Assembly (NCBI GenBank): GCA_039619475.1 | Contig: CM077115.1 | Span: 590,141,643-590,205,642, forward strand | Length of the DNA stretch: 64,000 bases | DNA from: Icerya purchasi | Taxonomy: Eukaryota > Arthropoda > Insecta > Hemiptera > Monophlebidae | Direction of reading: 5' to 3' | Shown: positions 36,412-46,820 of the stretch, piece after piece | Layout of the letters: every line of letters begins with the position of its first letter | How positions within the stretch are numbered: the first letter of the stretch is position 1 | The notes under the pieces: model-generated | What the model was told of the DNA's origin: nothing | Database searches by the model: none | What the model saw: the letters and a program-made list of their open reading frames with translations, nothing else | Made by a program: the position numbers and the translations under genes

Positions 36412-36713
36412 AAAACTAGCCAAGTCAAATCGTGAGCTTTAATTTATCCTAAATATCTGCTTTGTGTAAATAATTCGACTGTTCAAATTTAAGAAGTTAT
36501 ATTTTTAAATAGCAAACATTGTTGTCTATGAAAAAAATAAGAAATCGTGTTTTAATTTTAGAATGTTGTATGTTCTTATAAATAAATTTCAGGATCATCT
36601 ACAGAACTTGGCACCCATTTAGATCTCAATTCGTTTGTCGGCGAAGTAGGTAACTACGAATATTCTTAATATTGAACTTGGCTCCCATTTTTACATTTAT
36701 GTTTTTGATAGGA
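36412..36713 (-). repeat. Fold-back right arm
   Basis: Reverse complement of 31861-32164; outer end followed by TA at 36714-36715. See the fold-back entry. Confidence 0.9.
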
Positions 36714-36959
36714 TAATAATTACTGTAAGCTTCCAATTTTATTTTTTTTAACATGTGCGCTGTACAGTTGTCTAGGTCATAAATACGTGAGTAGTGGCAC
36801 ACCCAATTGGAGACAAAATTATTGGATTTCATAAAGATTTCGTTCAAACTCCATTAATTGTGTTCAGTGAACGATTGATTGAGAAAAACTTTGTATGGTT
36901 AAATAGTAGATAAATTTGAAAAATATAGAATATTATTTTAGGTTTGAAAATAAAGAACA

Positions 36960-37920
36960 CGCATTTTTGAGGAGAAGAGTATAAAATGAGATTATGGATT
37001 TCGAGGTCCAGGTGAGCAGTCGAAGTTTCGTTTGTCTAATTTAGAGAAATGAATGTAATCCCCTGAACGGTAAAAACAAATGCTGTAATGATAATGTATT
37101 TTTTTATTGTTTTGTTTTTCGGTGGTGGAGGGGCATGTCAACCAGAAACTTACACCCAAAAACAAAAAGAGGGAGAAAGCCAACGGTTAAATTTTGATTA
37201 GATCAGATACTGAAAAATAGAAAAGGAAAAACCAAGATATAATATGCACAATAAAGCGTAGCAAGGTTGAGTTTTAGCAGATGAATATCTAAAACATAGC
37301 GTTCGTTACAAAGACAAACATTTCAAAAAGGTATGATCAGCATTCTAATTTTTCATTGGGATAAAGAGGGTAATATGGAAAAAAAGTCAGGGAATGGTGA
37401 AAACAGAGGAAGATAGGAGAGAATGGTTAAAGCGTAAGTGAATAATATAAAAACACAGAAGTGAGGTCAATAAAAAAAACTAGGAAACTGAAGGAAAATT
37501 AGGTTGAGCAAATAGATAAAAAGAATACTTGTTATGAAAGAAGTGTAAAGGTCTGAACAAAATTTAAGATAGAATTTTTTACAAAAGAATATGAAATTAG
37601 AGCATGGGATTTTCTAAAGAAGAAACGAGAAGAGCCGTTGTTTTATTACTTTCAGTACCCGTATAGCTGGGAATCGACAGTAAATCAACGCGGATGAAAT
37701 GGCGAGAAGAAAGAAAATGGATGAGACAGCGTATGCAAAAAAAGATAAAATTTGCATGATTACCAGGAAGACGGGAGCAGTTGGCTTTGGAGCACTCATG
37801 GCGCCAAGAATAATTAAATATTTGGAAAAAGAAGTGGTTAGGGGAAGTGAAAACAATGAAACAGCTGAACATCAGCAGTAACATTGCTACTATACTCCAG
37901 GATGACCCTAACATAATTTG
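36960..37920 (-). repeat. Purine-rich (antisense LINE-like) stretch
   Basis: The + strand is strongly purine-rich, which is what the complement of the pyrimidine-rich RNase H LINE sense strand would give. On the minus strand near 37830-37700 there is SKYLIILG followed by PGNHANFIFF, loosely like the endonuclease ILGDFN...GN segment. No firm motif. It may be an endonuclease-region piece of the same LINE family. Confidence 0.3.
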
Positions 37921-38104
37921 CTTTATGTCCTCTTTCCTAAAATCTACTGGTTTCTTCCATTTAATATAACCCGTTAATAATAAGCTTGCACGCTCTTAGC
38001 CTAGCTGCTGTACATGGCGTGTATATATATATATATATAAAAAAACGTACGATAGTTATCAACTCGGTTATAAAGGTGAAAGCGAAAAAAATAGACGGTT
38101 TTTT

Positions 38105-39590
38105 ATTTATTTTTACCCCCCTTGGGTTTGCTACCAAAGAACATTAGCCCAGCAAAAAGGTATAGATACATGGAATAGAATAGAAATTATATTTTTATTC
38201 TGCCGACAATGGAATCAAGGAACACCCCTAGGACAGGAACAGCAGAGAGAATAGGTAGAGAAAGAACATAAGAGGCGTTGAAAGGAGCAGGAAGACCAAG
38301 CTTTAAAAGATGATAATAATGTAACTCACGCTCACGAGATAAACCGGAGCACTCGAAGAGCACGTGATTCGCATCACAAACATACTGGGAACCTTCAGGA
38401 TCCAATGGACAAAAAGGAGACGAAATAATTTCGAAAAGTTGAAATCTGGAAATATAAAAATAGCTTCAACACCGTTAGAACCTCTTCTAAAACCATTAGG
38501 AAAAAAGGTTACATACGAGGGAAGTAGGAAACTGATGGTGCTGTCGAATTCATGTTTAATTACAGTTTGGGAAATTAATTTAGAAAGTGAAAGATAAAAA
38601 AAAATACTTTAGGAGGATGACAGACATCGGTAAAGTTAAAGTAAGAATAACATTGTTACAGAATATTGTGTGAGGTTAAAATAAGCTAACTAAAGAAAAA
38701 TAAGAACTAAAATACGGATTTTCTTAAGTTTAAAACGCTAGTCTGTATAGATGAAAAGTAAGAGTAGATAAGAATAGAGAACATAAATGGAAGACATTTG
38801 GTAAGGAAAGAATAGCCTAACCAATATTTGTGAAGTATTGGATTTAGCAAGAATTGCTGGAACAGGAGGTGATTTAAGAGCACTAAGACGGAGCTGAAAG
38901 TACGAATTTTAAATTATGTCTAATTCAGACAGAAGAGATCTGAAAGCACAGCCATAAATAAAAAAATAGTAGTCACAATTGGAACGGATGACGCATTTAT
39001 ACAAGATTGGAATTCAAGGATCGTTACCTGCTGACATAGAGTTTTCGGCAAATTTAGACTTTTAATCATAGCGGAGGGAGGACAATATTCGATACGTTCA
39101 GATGCAAGTTAACTGTTAAGAAAAACTTCAAAGTAATAGAAGCAATTATTGAGAATATATTATATAACTAACGAAGGATCATAAAAACGAAGCGTAAAAA
39201 TAATACAAAACGACCCGTAAGGAGAGATAAAAAGACGAATTGAATGATCCAGTGTAGTGAAAGACGAATTTATTGATCGTAAGTAGAAGAAAATGTCATC
39301 AGCAAAGAATAAAGAGAATGAATTCAAAGGAAGAGAAGCAATTCTAATGGTGTAGATATTGAAAAGGGTATGACTGAGAGAGGAATCTTGAGGAATACAC
39401 TTTTCGTAGCGTAGAAAAAGGGTAATGAGAGGTGGGTAGGACGTTTCATCATAAGATTAATAATAAGGAAACTGGAACGTTAATTGCTGACATTTTGTCT
39501 TTTACGAGTTGATAGATGAACCTTATTAAAAGTGCAAGAAATGTCAATAAAGGAAGCTAAAATGGAAATTTTCCGGTTGAAAGATTTTTA
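38105..39590 (-). pseudogene. RNase H LINE remnant, antisense, 3' half
   Basis: On the minus strand from 39590: RKISILASFIDISCTFNKVH (RT motif A region), PQDSSLSHTLFNIYTIRIA (motif B), LFFADDIFFYLRSIN (motif C), then the post-RT IYGCAFRSLLSELDIIQN-like segment near 38950 with LRLSALKSPPVPAILAKSN, and the C-terminal VCDANHVLFECSGLSRERE (38187-38405) with LLKLGLPAPFNASYVLSLP. The 3' end lies near 38105. It is laden with stops and indels. Same family as 32436-36410 but more decayed, and it keeps the post-RT segment that the other lost. Confidence 0.75.
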
Positions 39591-40007
39591 TATATGTATA
39601 TGTGTGTGTGTGTGTATGTTGCGTATAGAAAACAGAAAGACTTATGTAATCAGAAGGGCCAATACCAGAATACCATGACGGAAGCCATGGAAACACTTTA
39701 TTCTAACCACTACAAAGGCATCTTCAAAAAGTTTTCTAAGGCAAGATGCTGAAGAAATCAGATGTAAGAAAGAACTCAATAATGATTTTCGGAAAAGAAA
39801 ACGTTAAACAATTTAAGCAGAATACTAATGGATTGTTCAGACATGTATTAGAGGACAAGATAAAGCATAGAGACCCGGAATGGGGTTGAAAAATGTGAAG
39901 AAACTGACTAATTCAATTAACATGTGGAAGTGACTACGCTTTATGAAATACTGGATGGATAAATAAAAGCATTATTCAGTTTGTTTAGATACATTTTTTA
40001 ATTTCAG
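39590..40007. other. End of intron 1
   Basis: A (TG)n run at about 39597-39618, then unique AT-rich sequence to the acceptor 'tttaatttcag' before exon 2. Nothing else recognised. Confidence 0.5.
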
Positions 40008-40199
40008 GTTTGCTTTGATTGTAATTCCAAGAATCCATCATGGGCAAGTGTTACGTACGGCGTTTTTATATGTATCGATTGTTCAGCAGTTCATCGTGGC
40101 TTAGGAGTACATTTGTCGTTTGTTAGATCCACGCAACTGGATACCAATTGGTCGTGGGCGCAATTACGGCAGATGCAAGTCGGTGGAAATGCAAATGCG
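40008..40199 (+). CDS. ArfGAP2/3 exon 2 (zinc finger and catalytic arginine)
   Basis: Residues 26-89. It contains the ArfGAP zinc finger CX2CX16CX2C (cysteines at 27, 30, 47, 50: CFDC...CIDC) and the arginine finger in [13 protein letters not shown] (Arg55), which enters the Arf1 active site to speed GTP hydrolysis. It continues [20 protein letters not shown]. All diagnostic residues are intact. Acceptor 'atttcag', donor GTAAAA, phase 0 on both sides. Nearly every residue matches the vertebrate ArfGAP2/3 pattern. Confidence 0.97.
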
Positions 40200-40569
40200 G
40201 TAAAAATAATAATTAGTCGATTATTTTTAAATTAATTAAGATTAGTCTTTCTATAAGTAAATTATTTCATATATTCGCTTATTTGCTTTACTGCGTTTCT
40301 GTTTCATTATAAATCTCTGTGCATAACGCTCAATGAACGTCTAATTTTGAAATATTTTGTAACTTTTTACTGTTTAAATAAAATAAAAACATACTAGTTA
40401 TTTGTTTTTGGCAACTTAGTTCAAGTTATAATTACCAGTTCATCTCATAATTAATGTGTAACTACATGCGAAATTAATTAAAATGGATTTTAAACGTACT
40501 CAGCTCAAATTAATAGAGATCATTTTTTAAATTAATAAGATTATGATTTGATGACGAATAATTAACGGA

Positions 40570-41570
40570 TTTTTTTTTTTTTTTTTTATCCTGTACCGAA
40601 ATGTATTCATACCACAAACAGCGATGTTTGTTACATATTATAGAGACCGATTTTCGACAACCAGAGTACAACTCAATCTACCCATCAAGACACTTAGGCA
40701 TGTAATGATTCATTTTTCTCTTTTTATGTCTAATAACAGAAAAGTTGGGTAATTGGAATCGCATCTCAGCAACATTTTCTTTTTAGCCCCCTGGATGGAT
40801 TTCCCGACAGAGTGTTTCTATAAATTTTTCTAATGTTTGGATTACAGTGATGCGATAATTTGTTAAACAATTTTTCATACTGTTCTTTATGAGTTTCTTC
40901 GACCAATGGTATCCTTCGATCATTGTGCAAGGTCTCGTTAGATACATACTTTGGAGCTCCTATCAACGTGTACATAATCTTAGACTGTTGTCGTTGTATC
41001 AGTTGCAAGTTTGATTTGCTAGCACTACCATAGAGCTCAATTCCGTATCTCCATTTTAGTGCGACATAGGTTAAATATATTTCGTTTTAACTTCAAACTT
41101 AGTAGTGAGTGACGACTTCGTAGAGGATACTACGTCCTGGCACGAACCATCATCTTCATTTGCACATATGCTATATGGTATCGCTATGTGAGACGTCTAT
41201 GCAACATGATTCCTAAGTACTCCACCCTTTCCGAATTGTTATATTTCCATATTGTTAAATTTTATTCCGGGACACACTACCCGTTTATTTGTAAAAACAT
41301 ACCTGTTTGCATTTCTGCTCGTTAATCCGGATACGCTAATCTCTAGCCCATCATGTTTACTTGTTGCTGTACCGCCATAGTCGCAAACGCTGGATTAACA
41401 CATGTTTCCTAGGTTTTTAAAAATCATGGTGTATTCATTCTCTGGTATATAATACCCAGGATGACAATGAACTGCAGCTGTAGTTAGTTATTTTTTGCAT
41501 ATTTTGATGTTTACTGCAACTAGTTGGTGTCCATATGTCCAGTAAGAGGAATGATGGAGGTGCGTAAGAA
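40570..41570 (-). mobile_element. Jockey-type LINE, copy 2, internally deleted
   Basis: Nearly identical (about 99%) to 15320-16143 of copy 1 over the 3' part, including the frameshift between SLKLKR and IYLTYVG, and with an identical 80-residue C-terminal peptide (40766-41008). At 41400/41401 it jumps by about 1.5 kb to the equivalent of 17650 in the endonuclease region; AACA is shared at the junction. The tail is an A18-type run (T run 40571-40588). It lies in intron 2, which was invaded independently of intron 1. Confidence 0.88.
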
Positions 41571-41579
41571 ATTTACTAT

Positions 41580-42600
41580 CTTTTTTGGGAAATTCATAAA
41601 AAAAAAATTCTCGCCGTTTTTTGAGAAAATGAATCCTTTATTTTAAAAAAATAACACGAAAGCAAGTCAATTAAAGCTTATCGTTAGCCATTATTTTATC
41701 TCACCTTTCTGGCAACATTTCGAAAAAACGACACGTCTTTTGAGGCTATCCACGAATCAACCCACTTTTTGTTATTTCATGAAAATTAAAGTACCGCTCA
41801 GCCAGGTCATGAGTCATCGTCGGAATGAGTAGTGATCAGAAGGAGCAATGACTGGAGAACAAGGCGGATGGGGTAGGACTTCTCATTTTAGCGTTTTCAG
41901 GTAGGTTTCGACCGCTGATACGACTTGCGACTGAGCTTTGTGGCCGTTTTTTCTTCAATGCTCGGCTTAAACGCATCAATTGTAGTCCCATGGATATTCC
42001 GCTTTGACGTCGATGCTACTATTTGGCGGGGTTTAATTCACGATTGTTTACGCTTGGGATTACCTAAGGTATCCATTTTTCAACGCCAGTCACGATACGA
42101 CGTAAGAAGCCTATTCTTTTTTGTCGTTGTAGCAGCTGTTCACACGCGAAAAGACGTCATTCCACATCTCTCGGCTTAAAGTCGTAAGGCGCCCAACATC
42201 TTTCCTTTTGTATCATTTCCAGTGCTATTAGACGTTTCGAAACTGTTGTTCGGTTAACTCCTAATGATTTTGCAAGTTCAGATTGTGTCAGACGTGGATC
42301 TTCATCAAATAATGTTTTCAATTCTTCATCTTCAAACTTTTTTGGTGCACCACGGCGTACTTTACCTTGAGCATCAAATGAAGCAGTTAAACCAATCTGC
42401 ATGTTCTTTGCGACAAGGCATGATCACCATATTTCTCCACAAGGATTCTGTGTGCTTCAGCTGCAGTTTTATTTTGAATAAAGGCCCCGCAGATATAATT
42501 TATTTGGCACAAAATTTAATATGTTTCTCCTTAGGGAAAAAAATGTTACACTTTAACTGAATGGCACGTACTGATTTAAAGATAGGTTATATTACTTCAA
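41580..42600 (-). pseudogene. Mariner transposase pseudogene (irritans/mauritiana-like)
   Basis: The minus strand gives NKTAAEAHRILVEKYGDHAL (first helix-turn-helix, near 42490-42420), then an 81-codon frame at 42157-42402 with GAPKKFEDEELKTLFDEDPR, ELAKSLGVNRTTVSKRL and APYDFKPRDVE (linker to the WVPHEL-like motif). Near 41880-41820 comes LPHPPCSPVIAPSDHYSFRR, which is the HPPYSPDLAPSDYHLF motif with the third catalytic Asp. Many frameshifts; most of the central catalytic region is unreadable. Terminal repeats were not identified. It abuts jockey copy 2. Confidence 0.82.
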
Positions 42601-43241
42601 TATACAAGCGTCGCCATCTTAAACTATACGCACTCAATTTTTATACTTCCATCTGATGGTGAAACAGCGAGAACTTATTCACATACCGAATATATATATG
42701 TGCAGGAGTGCCATTTCAGTTTTTGCTTGAGAGGGAGGAAAATTTTTTTAAATTTTTTAATGAAGGCCGGAATTATTTGCCTGAAATAAACCATATGGAC
42801 TATTTATTATACATTTCCAGTTATAAGCATTTTTTTTTTATCTTACGCTACAGATTTATGTAATTTTTTACATTTCAGTTTAATGCGAAATTATAAATGC
42901 AAGTATAATAAAAAAAAAAAATCAGTTGGAAAAGAGGTATAATAACAATTAAGAAGGCCCAACTTAACGGAAAATATAGAACAAGAAATTACAACAGACC
43001 TAATTATTAATGGCTTTTTTAAATTTTAAACTGCTGGGAGTCATCCTCTAAATGGCGCACTGTGTGCTGTATGTATATATATATATATAATTTTTAATTC
43101 AGTTAATGTCTATGGAGCAAAATATAAATTCAAAATTGTGTGAAAAAAAAGTCGATCCAGTATTTCCTTTCATAATTTGATTGTTTAATTATTAAATATT
43201 CTAATTGTATATTTTATTATTTTATTGTCGACCATTCGTAG
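42600..43241. other. End of intron 2
   Basis: AT-rich, with (TA)n at about 43072-43089. Nothing recognised before the exon 3 acceptor. Confidence 0.5.
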
Positions 43242-43373
43242 GCTTCATTTTTTCGTCAGCATAACTGTACAACAACTGATGCACAACGGAAGTATAATTC
43301 TCGTGCTGCTCAATTATATAGAGAAAAATTACGGCAAGCTGCATCAGATGCTATGACTTCATTAGGAATGCAG
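43242..43373 (+). CDS. ArfGAP2/3 exon 3
   Basis: Residues 90-133, beginning [20 protein letters not shown] and then [17 protein letters not shown]. This is the C-terminal half of the ArfGAP catalytic domain (FFRQHGC...D...KYNSRAA.LYREK), which packs against the zinc finger and contacts Arf. Acceptor 'cgtag', donor GTACGA, phase 0. Intron 3 (43374-43937, 564 bp) has no feature. Confidence 0.96.
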
Positions 43374-43937
43374 GTACGATTTATGTGTAAAATTTCTTAC
43401 ATATTCATTAATTTATAGGTATATTTTTGTTTAGTTTGGACAAAAAATGAATTAACGTTTTTCACAATTTTTAGTAATTGTTTTCATATTTTGTTTTTGT
43501 TTGTTTTTCTTTCTCTTTTCTGCTTTTTTATCTTTTTTACATCGGTTTTTAAAATTAAAGTTGTGGCCGTTAATACAAAATTACGCGCAAATCTAAAAAT
43601 TGCGTTTTTAATTTTTTTTTACCTCTTTAAATAAACATTTACATTTTAATTATGTTGTCGGATACTTTAGAACTAGATTATTAAATGCTTAGTTATTCGT
43701 TTTTTCATAATTACTGATTCCTTTAATTTTGATTGTACCAATAAATCCTCCTTTTATCTTTTATTTTTTGTTATGTATAAGAATGAATAAATGCAGTTAC
43801 TTTATAATGTAGAGTGTATTTTGATTTGCACTAACGTGTTGCCATGCTTATTTGTTTAAATTATATATCATAGTGATTATTTAATATTTGCATAATAAAT
43901 GTTATAACAATCCATAATTTACATTGCACGCACACAG

Positions 43938-44078
43938 TTGCACGTAGATGTAAATGACGAGGTTATTGAAAATAAAGAAGAATTCGATTTTTTCGAAGAA
44001 CATATAAATGTCAAGAACAATAATGCAACAGTTAATAAATACCAAAATGGTTCTTCCCTTTCTGAAACGACAAAAAAG
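43938..44078 (+). CDS. ArfGAP2/3 exon 4
   Basis: Residues 134-180. Opens LHVDVNDEVIENKEEFDFFE then EH; family members have LHID......DFF.EH right after the GAP domain. The rest (NNNATVNKYQNGSSLSETTK) is low-complexity linker, poorly conserved in the family. Acceptor 'cacacag', donor GTTGGT, phase 0. Confidence 0.92.
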
Positions 44079-44900
44079 GTTGGTATTTAGTATAATAATG
44101 TTTTAAATTTTTAGACTTTACAGAGTGAAAAGATTCATAAAAGACACTTTATAGAATGCAATGATAATCGAATATTCTTCACATAAGTTGTCTCAAATGA
44201 ATTTATTATATAAAAAGTGAATGCGTCAAGTGATTTTTATAATTTATTTTTTTTTTAATGATTAAAAATATTCTCAATGTATCTTTTCTATTGATTGTGA
44301 ATATTTCACTCTTTTTTTAAAGTATTTAATACTTATTTTAATAAACAAACAAAACTATTTAAAAAAGTACAAAGAAACTGAATTAATAAATATTGTTTTT
44401 ATTTTTAAAGGTAAAAGTAAAAATATTCGACTAAACTTTATAAGTTTCTTCTTTTTTATTATGTTAATTGTAAGTGGTAATATGAAATTATTGTGTAAAC
44501 CTTAAAAAATAAGTAATATCTGTTTTTTGACCAATGAACTTTAAAACATTTTGAGTGTCTTTTCGAATTCATAAATCTCAAAAGATGGAAATGGAAAATT
44601 ACCTAAATATAATATTAAAATTAAAACTTACAAAGTACAGATATTTACAACATTATAGCGTGATGATTAATGAATAAAACAAAATTAAATGCGAAGAAAA
44701 TTGAAGTATAAACTAATTAGTTTAATACGAATAAATTGAAATGAATAGTTTGTGAAACCGTTAAAAAATAAAATTTCAAACATCTTCAGGGTTAAGATTA
44801 ATAGATGCACTGTTTACTGTATGTCAGCTTCATTTTAAAAAATAATAATATAAAAAAATAACAACAAGAATAAACCTAATAAGGGATTAAGTGTATAGCT
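44079..44900. other. Start of intron 4
   Basis: Unique-looking AT-rich sequence with no repeat or coding signal recognised. Confidence 0.5.
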
Positions 44901-45505
44901 TAAACTTATATCTTCTTCTCCTTCTCATTCCTCCAATTCTATTATTATTCTCTTAATTCGTTTTCTTATATACAATCTGCTCTCATCCCGTTCCATTACT
45001 ATTGACCTTTTGTGGGTTCCTGGCCATTCTGGCATAGAGGGCAACGAGTTAGCGGAATTTTTAGCCCGTGGTCCTTTACTCTGTAATTTTCCTACCTCGT
45101 ACGTCCTTCTTCTTTCCTCAGCTAATCATTCCCAACTATGGTCAGACATCTATCCTTCTCTATTGTCTAATCTCGCCTTTCATTATCTTCAAATTCATCC
45201 GGTTCCCTGTTCTCAGCCGTGGTTTCAATCCTATTCTTATCAGCGCTCCGCGATCGTTTCCATAATCAGACTGCGTCTTGGTCACTCTCTGCTACCCTCT
45301 TCACGTTTTCGTTTTTCCCTGTCCTCCTCTCCCGACTGTCCCCTTCATAGTTCCATCTCACCTCTCATATGTGATGCAAACCACATCTTCTTTGAATGCC
45401 CTGCCCTTGATTCTGAACGCTCTGCTTTGTACTCCAAAATCTTAGCACTGGGTCTTCCTACTCCGTATAATTCTTTCTTTGTCCTTTCCTTTCCATCTCC
45501 AGATA

Positions 45506-46820
45506 CAGGGTGACCAAACTTAGATGCCCATATTTAAAAAATGTATAATTCAAAAACGAAAGGAGCTACAATGATGAAACAAAATTTATTTGAAAATACA
45601 GTTTGTACAAATTACTTATGAAAAATTACATCGGTCAAATGACGTCCCTCAACGCTCACGCAGTCATTTAAACGTGTAACAAAATTTTCGAAAACTTTCT
45701 TCAACATTTCTGGCGAAATCGCGGCTATTTCTTGACGAATTCTCGTCTTTAAATCTTCCAAATCACGGGGACGGGTGGTATACACACGCGCCTTTAAGTA
45801 TCCCCACAAAAAAAAATCTGGAGCTGACATATCGGGCGATCGAGGCGGCCATGCGAAATCTGTCGACCGCGAGAGCAAACGAGTTCCAAATGCTTTTCTC
45901 AACAAAGTTAGCGTTCCTCTTGCAGTGTGGCAGATCGCACCGTCTTGTTGGAATATTGTTCGTCCGAGACGACGTCTGCGACGCAGTTCGGGTAGGAGAA
46001 ACTGGTTTATCATGTTTCGGTACCGCTGGCCGTTTACTGTGCCATCAAAAAAATAAGGACCGACCACGCCCCACTGCGCTACGGCACACCACACAGTTAC
46101 ACGTTGAGTGTGTAGCGACTTTTGTTGAATCCAGGACGGGTTCTCGCTTGCCCAATATCGGCAGTTCTGTTTATTTACACATCCGGAGAGTTCAAAATGA
46201 GCTTCGTCACTCATTAACAAATTGCTTAGCAAAATTTCACGATCTTCCAATTTTTGAAGCATTGTCTGAGCAAAGATTAAACGCTGTCGGTAGTCAGTTT
46301 CGTTCAATTCTTGGGTTATGACGAGCCTATACGGATGGAAATTTAAATCATTAATCAATATTTTACGTACCGATTCCCTTTTTAGGCGTAAACCAGCTGC
46401 GTGTCGTCGTGCAGATCGCGTCGGACTGATCTGAATTGCCTCACGAACTCTCTGGATGTTTTCGGGCGTTCGAGCCCACCTCTTTGGACCTGGACGCTTC
46501 CGATCGCTCGCTTTACCCGTCTCGCGAAAATTCTGAACCCATCTGTTGACAGATTTCCATGATGGCACCGATTTGTGACGAGGAACTTTAAAATCTCTGC
46601 GAAACTGGCGAATAACTGTCGTATAGGACGAAGTGCGAAAATATGCCTCAACACAAAACGCGCGTTCCTTATCTGTATAACGATCCATGACGACTGATGA
46701 AATATCCTAACAACTTTGTCTGACCTGCACTCTCTCTTGCGCGCGCATTCGTCACTATAGCAGTGTTACCACCGGAGTAATAAAAAGATGTAATATGGGC
46801 ATCTAAGTTTGGTCACCCTA
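45506..46820 (-). mobile_element. Rosa-type (DD41D) mariner, apparently intact
   Basis: 1,315 bp with terminal inverted repeats AGGGTGACCAAACTTAGATG CCCATATT (28 bp, identical at both ends apart from the outermost base) and TA at both flanks (45504-45505 and 46821-46822). It encodes one uninterrupted transposase on the minus strand (next entry). Inserted in the C-terminal coding part of an RNase H LINE. The perfect repeats and open frame imply a recent insertion that could be autonomous. Confidence 0.93.
45612..46688 (-). CDS. Mariner transposase, DD41D (rosa clade)
   Basis: 358 codons from ATG to stop, filling the element. The N-terminus (residues about 1-110) has paired helix-turn-helix DNA-binding motifs: FCVEAYFRTSSYTTVIRQFR, WKSVNRWVQNFRETG and a GPKR basic linker, which resembles the GRP motif. 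The catalytic domain shows the first Asp in LMSDEAHFELSG, the second in IFQQDGAICHTA, and the third in WPPRSPDMSAPDFFLWGYLK. Counting from the second to the third catalytic Asp gives 41 intervening residues, so DD41D, the signature of rosa-type mariners rather than DD34D. Terminal part RPRDLEDLKTRIRQEI...NDCV is also family-typical. All catalytic residues are present. Acts in the nucleus to cut at the 28-bp inverted repeats and insert at TA. Confidence 0.93.
   Translation of the reverse strand: MDRYTDKERAFCVEAYFRTSSYTTVIRQFRRDFKVPRHKSVPSWKSVNRWVQNFRETGKASDRKRPGPKRWARTPENIQRVREAIQISPTRSARRHAAGLRLKRESVRKILINDLNFHPYRLVITQELNETDYRQRLIFAQTMLQKLEDREILLSNLLMSDEAHFELSGCVNKQNCRYWASENPSWIQQKSLHTQRVTVWCAVAQWGVVGPYFFDGTVNGQRYRNMINQFLLPELRRRRRLGRTIFQQDGAICHTARGTLTLLRKAFGTRLLSRSTDFAWPPRSPDMSAPDFFLWGYLKARVYTTRPRDLEDLKTRIRQEIAAISPEMLKKVFENFVTRLNDCVSVEGRHLTDVIFHK

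Larger units (their letters stand above)
31861..36713. mobile_element. Large fold-back structure with about 300-bp inverted repeats
   Basis: The left arm 31861-32164 and right arm 36412-36713 are about 96% identical as inverted repeats. Both outer ends begin TCCTATCAAAAACATAAATG and both are bordered by TA (31859-31860 and 36714-36715), as expected from a TA target duplication. No transposase lies between the arms. The interior carries a LINE 3' tail, an RNase H LINE and a jockey nested in it. Most likely a long-TIR MITE of the Tc1/mariner type into which LINEs inserted; two separate inverted copies of one repeat is the alternative. Confidence 0.65.

Noticed and set aside
35398..36428. Other-frame and minus-strand open frames over the RNase H LINE
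   Set aside because: Products of the pyrimidine-rich coding strand; only the 35382-36401 frame has RNase H motifs.
37597..37914. Hydrophobic minus-strand frames resembling a membrane protein
   Set aside because: Two overlapping frames with equal hydrophobicity arise from T-rich sequence; there is no start context and no family match, and the stretch looks like antisense LINE.
45775..46321. Plus-strand open frames over the mariner
   Set aside because: They lie on the complement of the intact transposase gene and have no family features; they are shadows of it.
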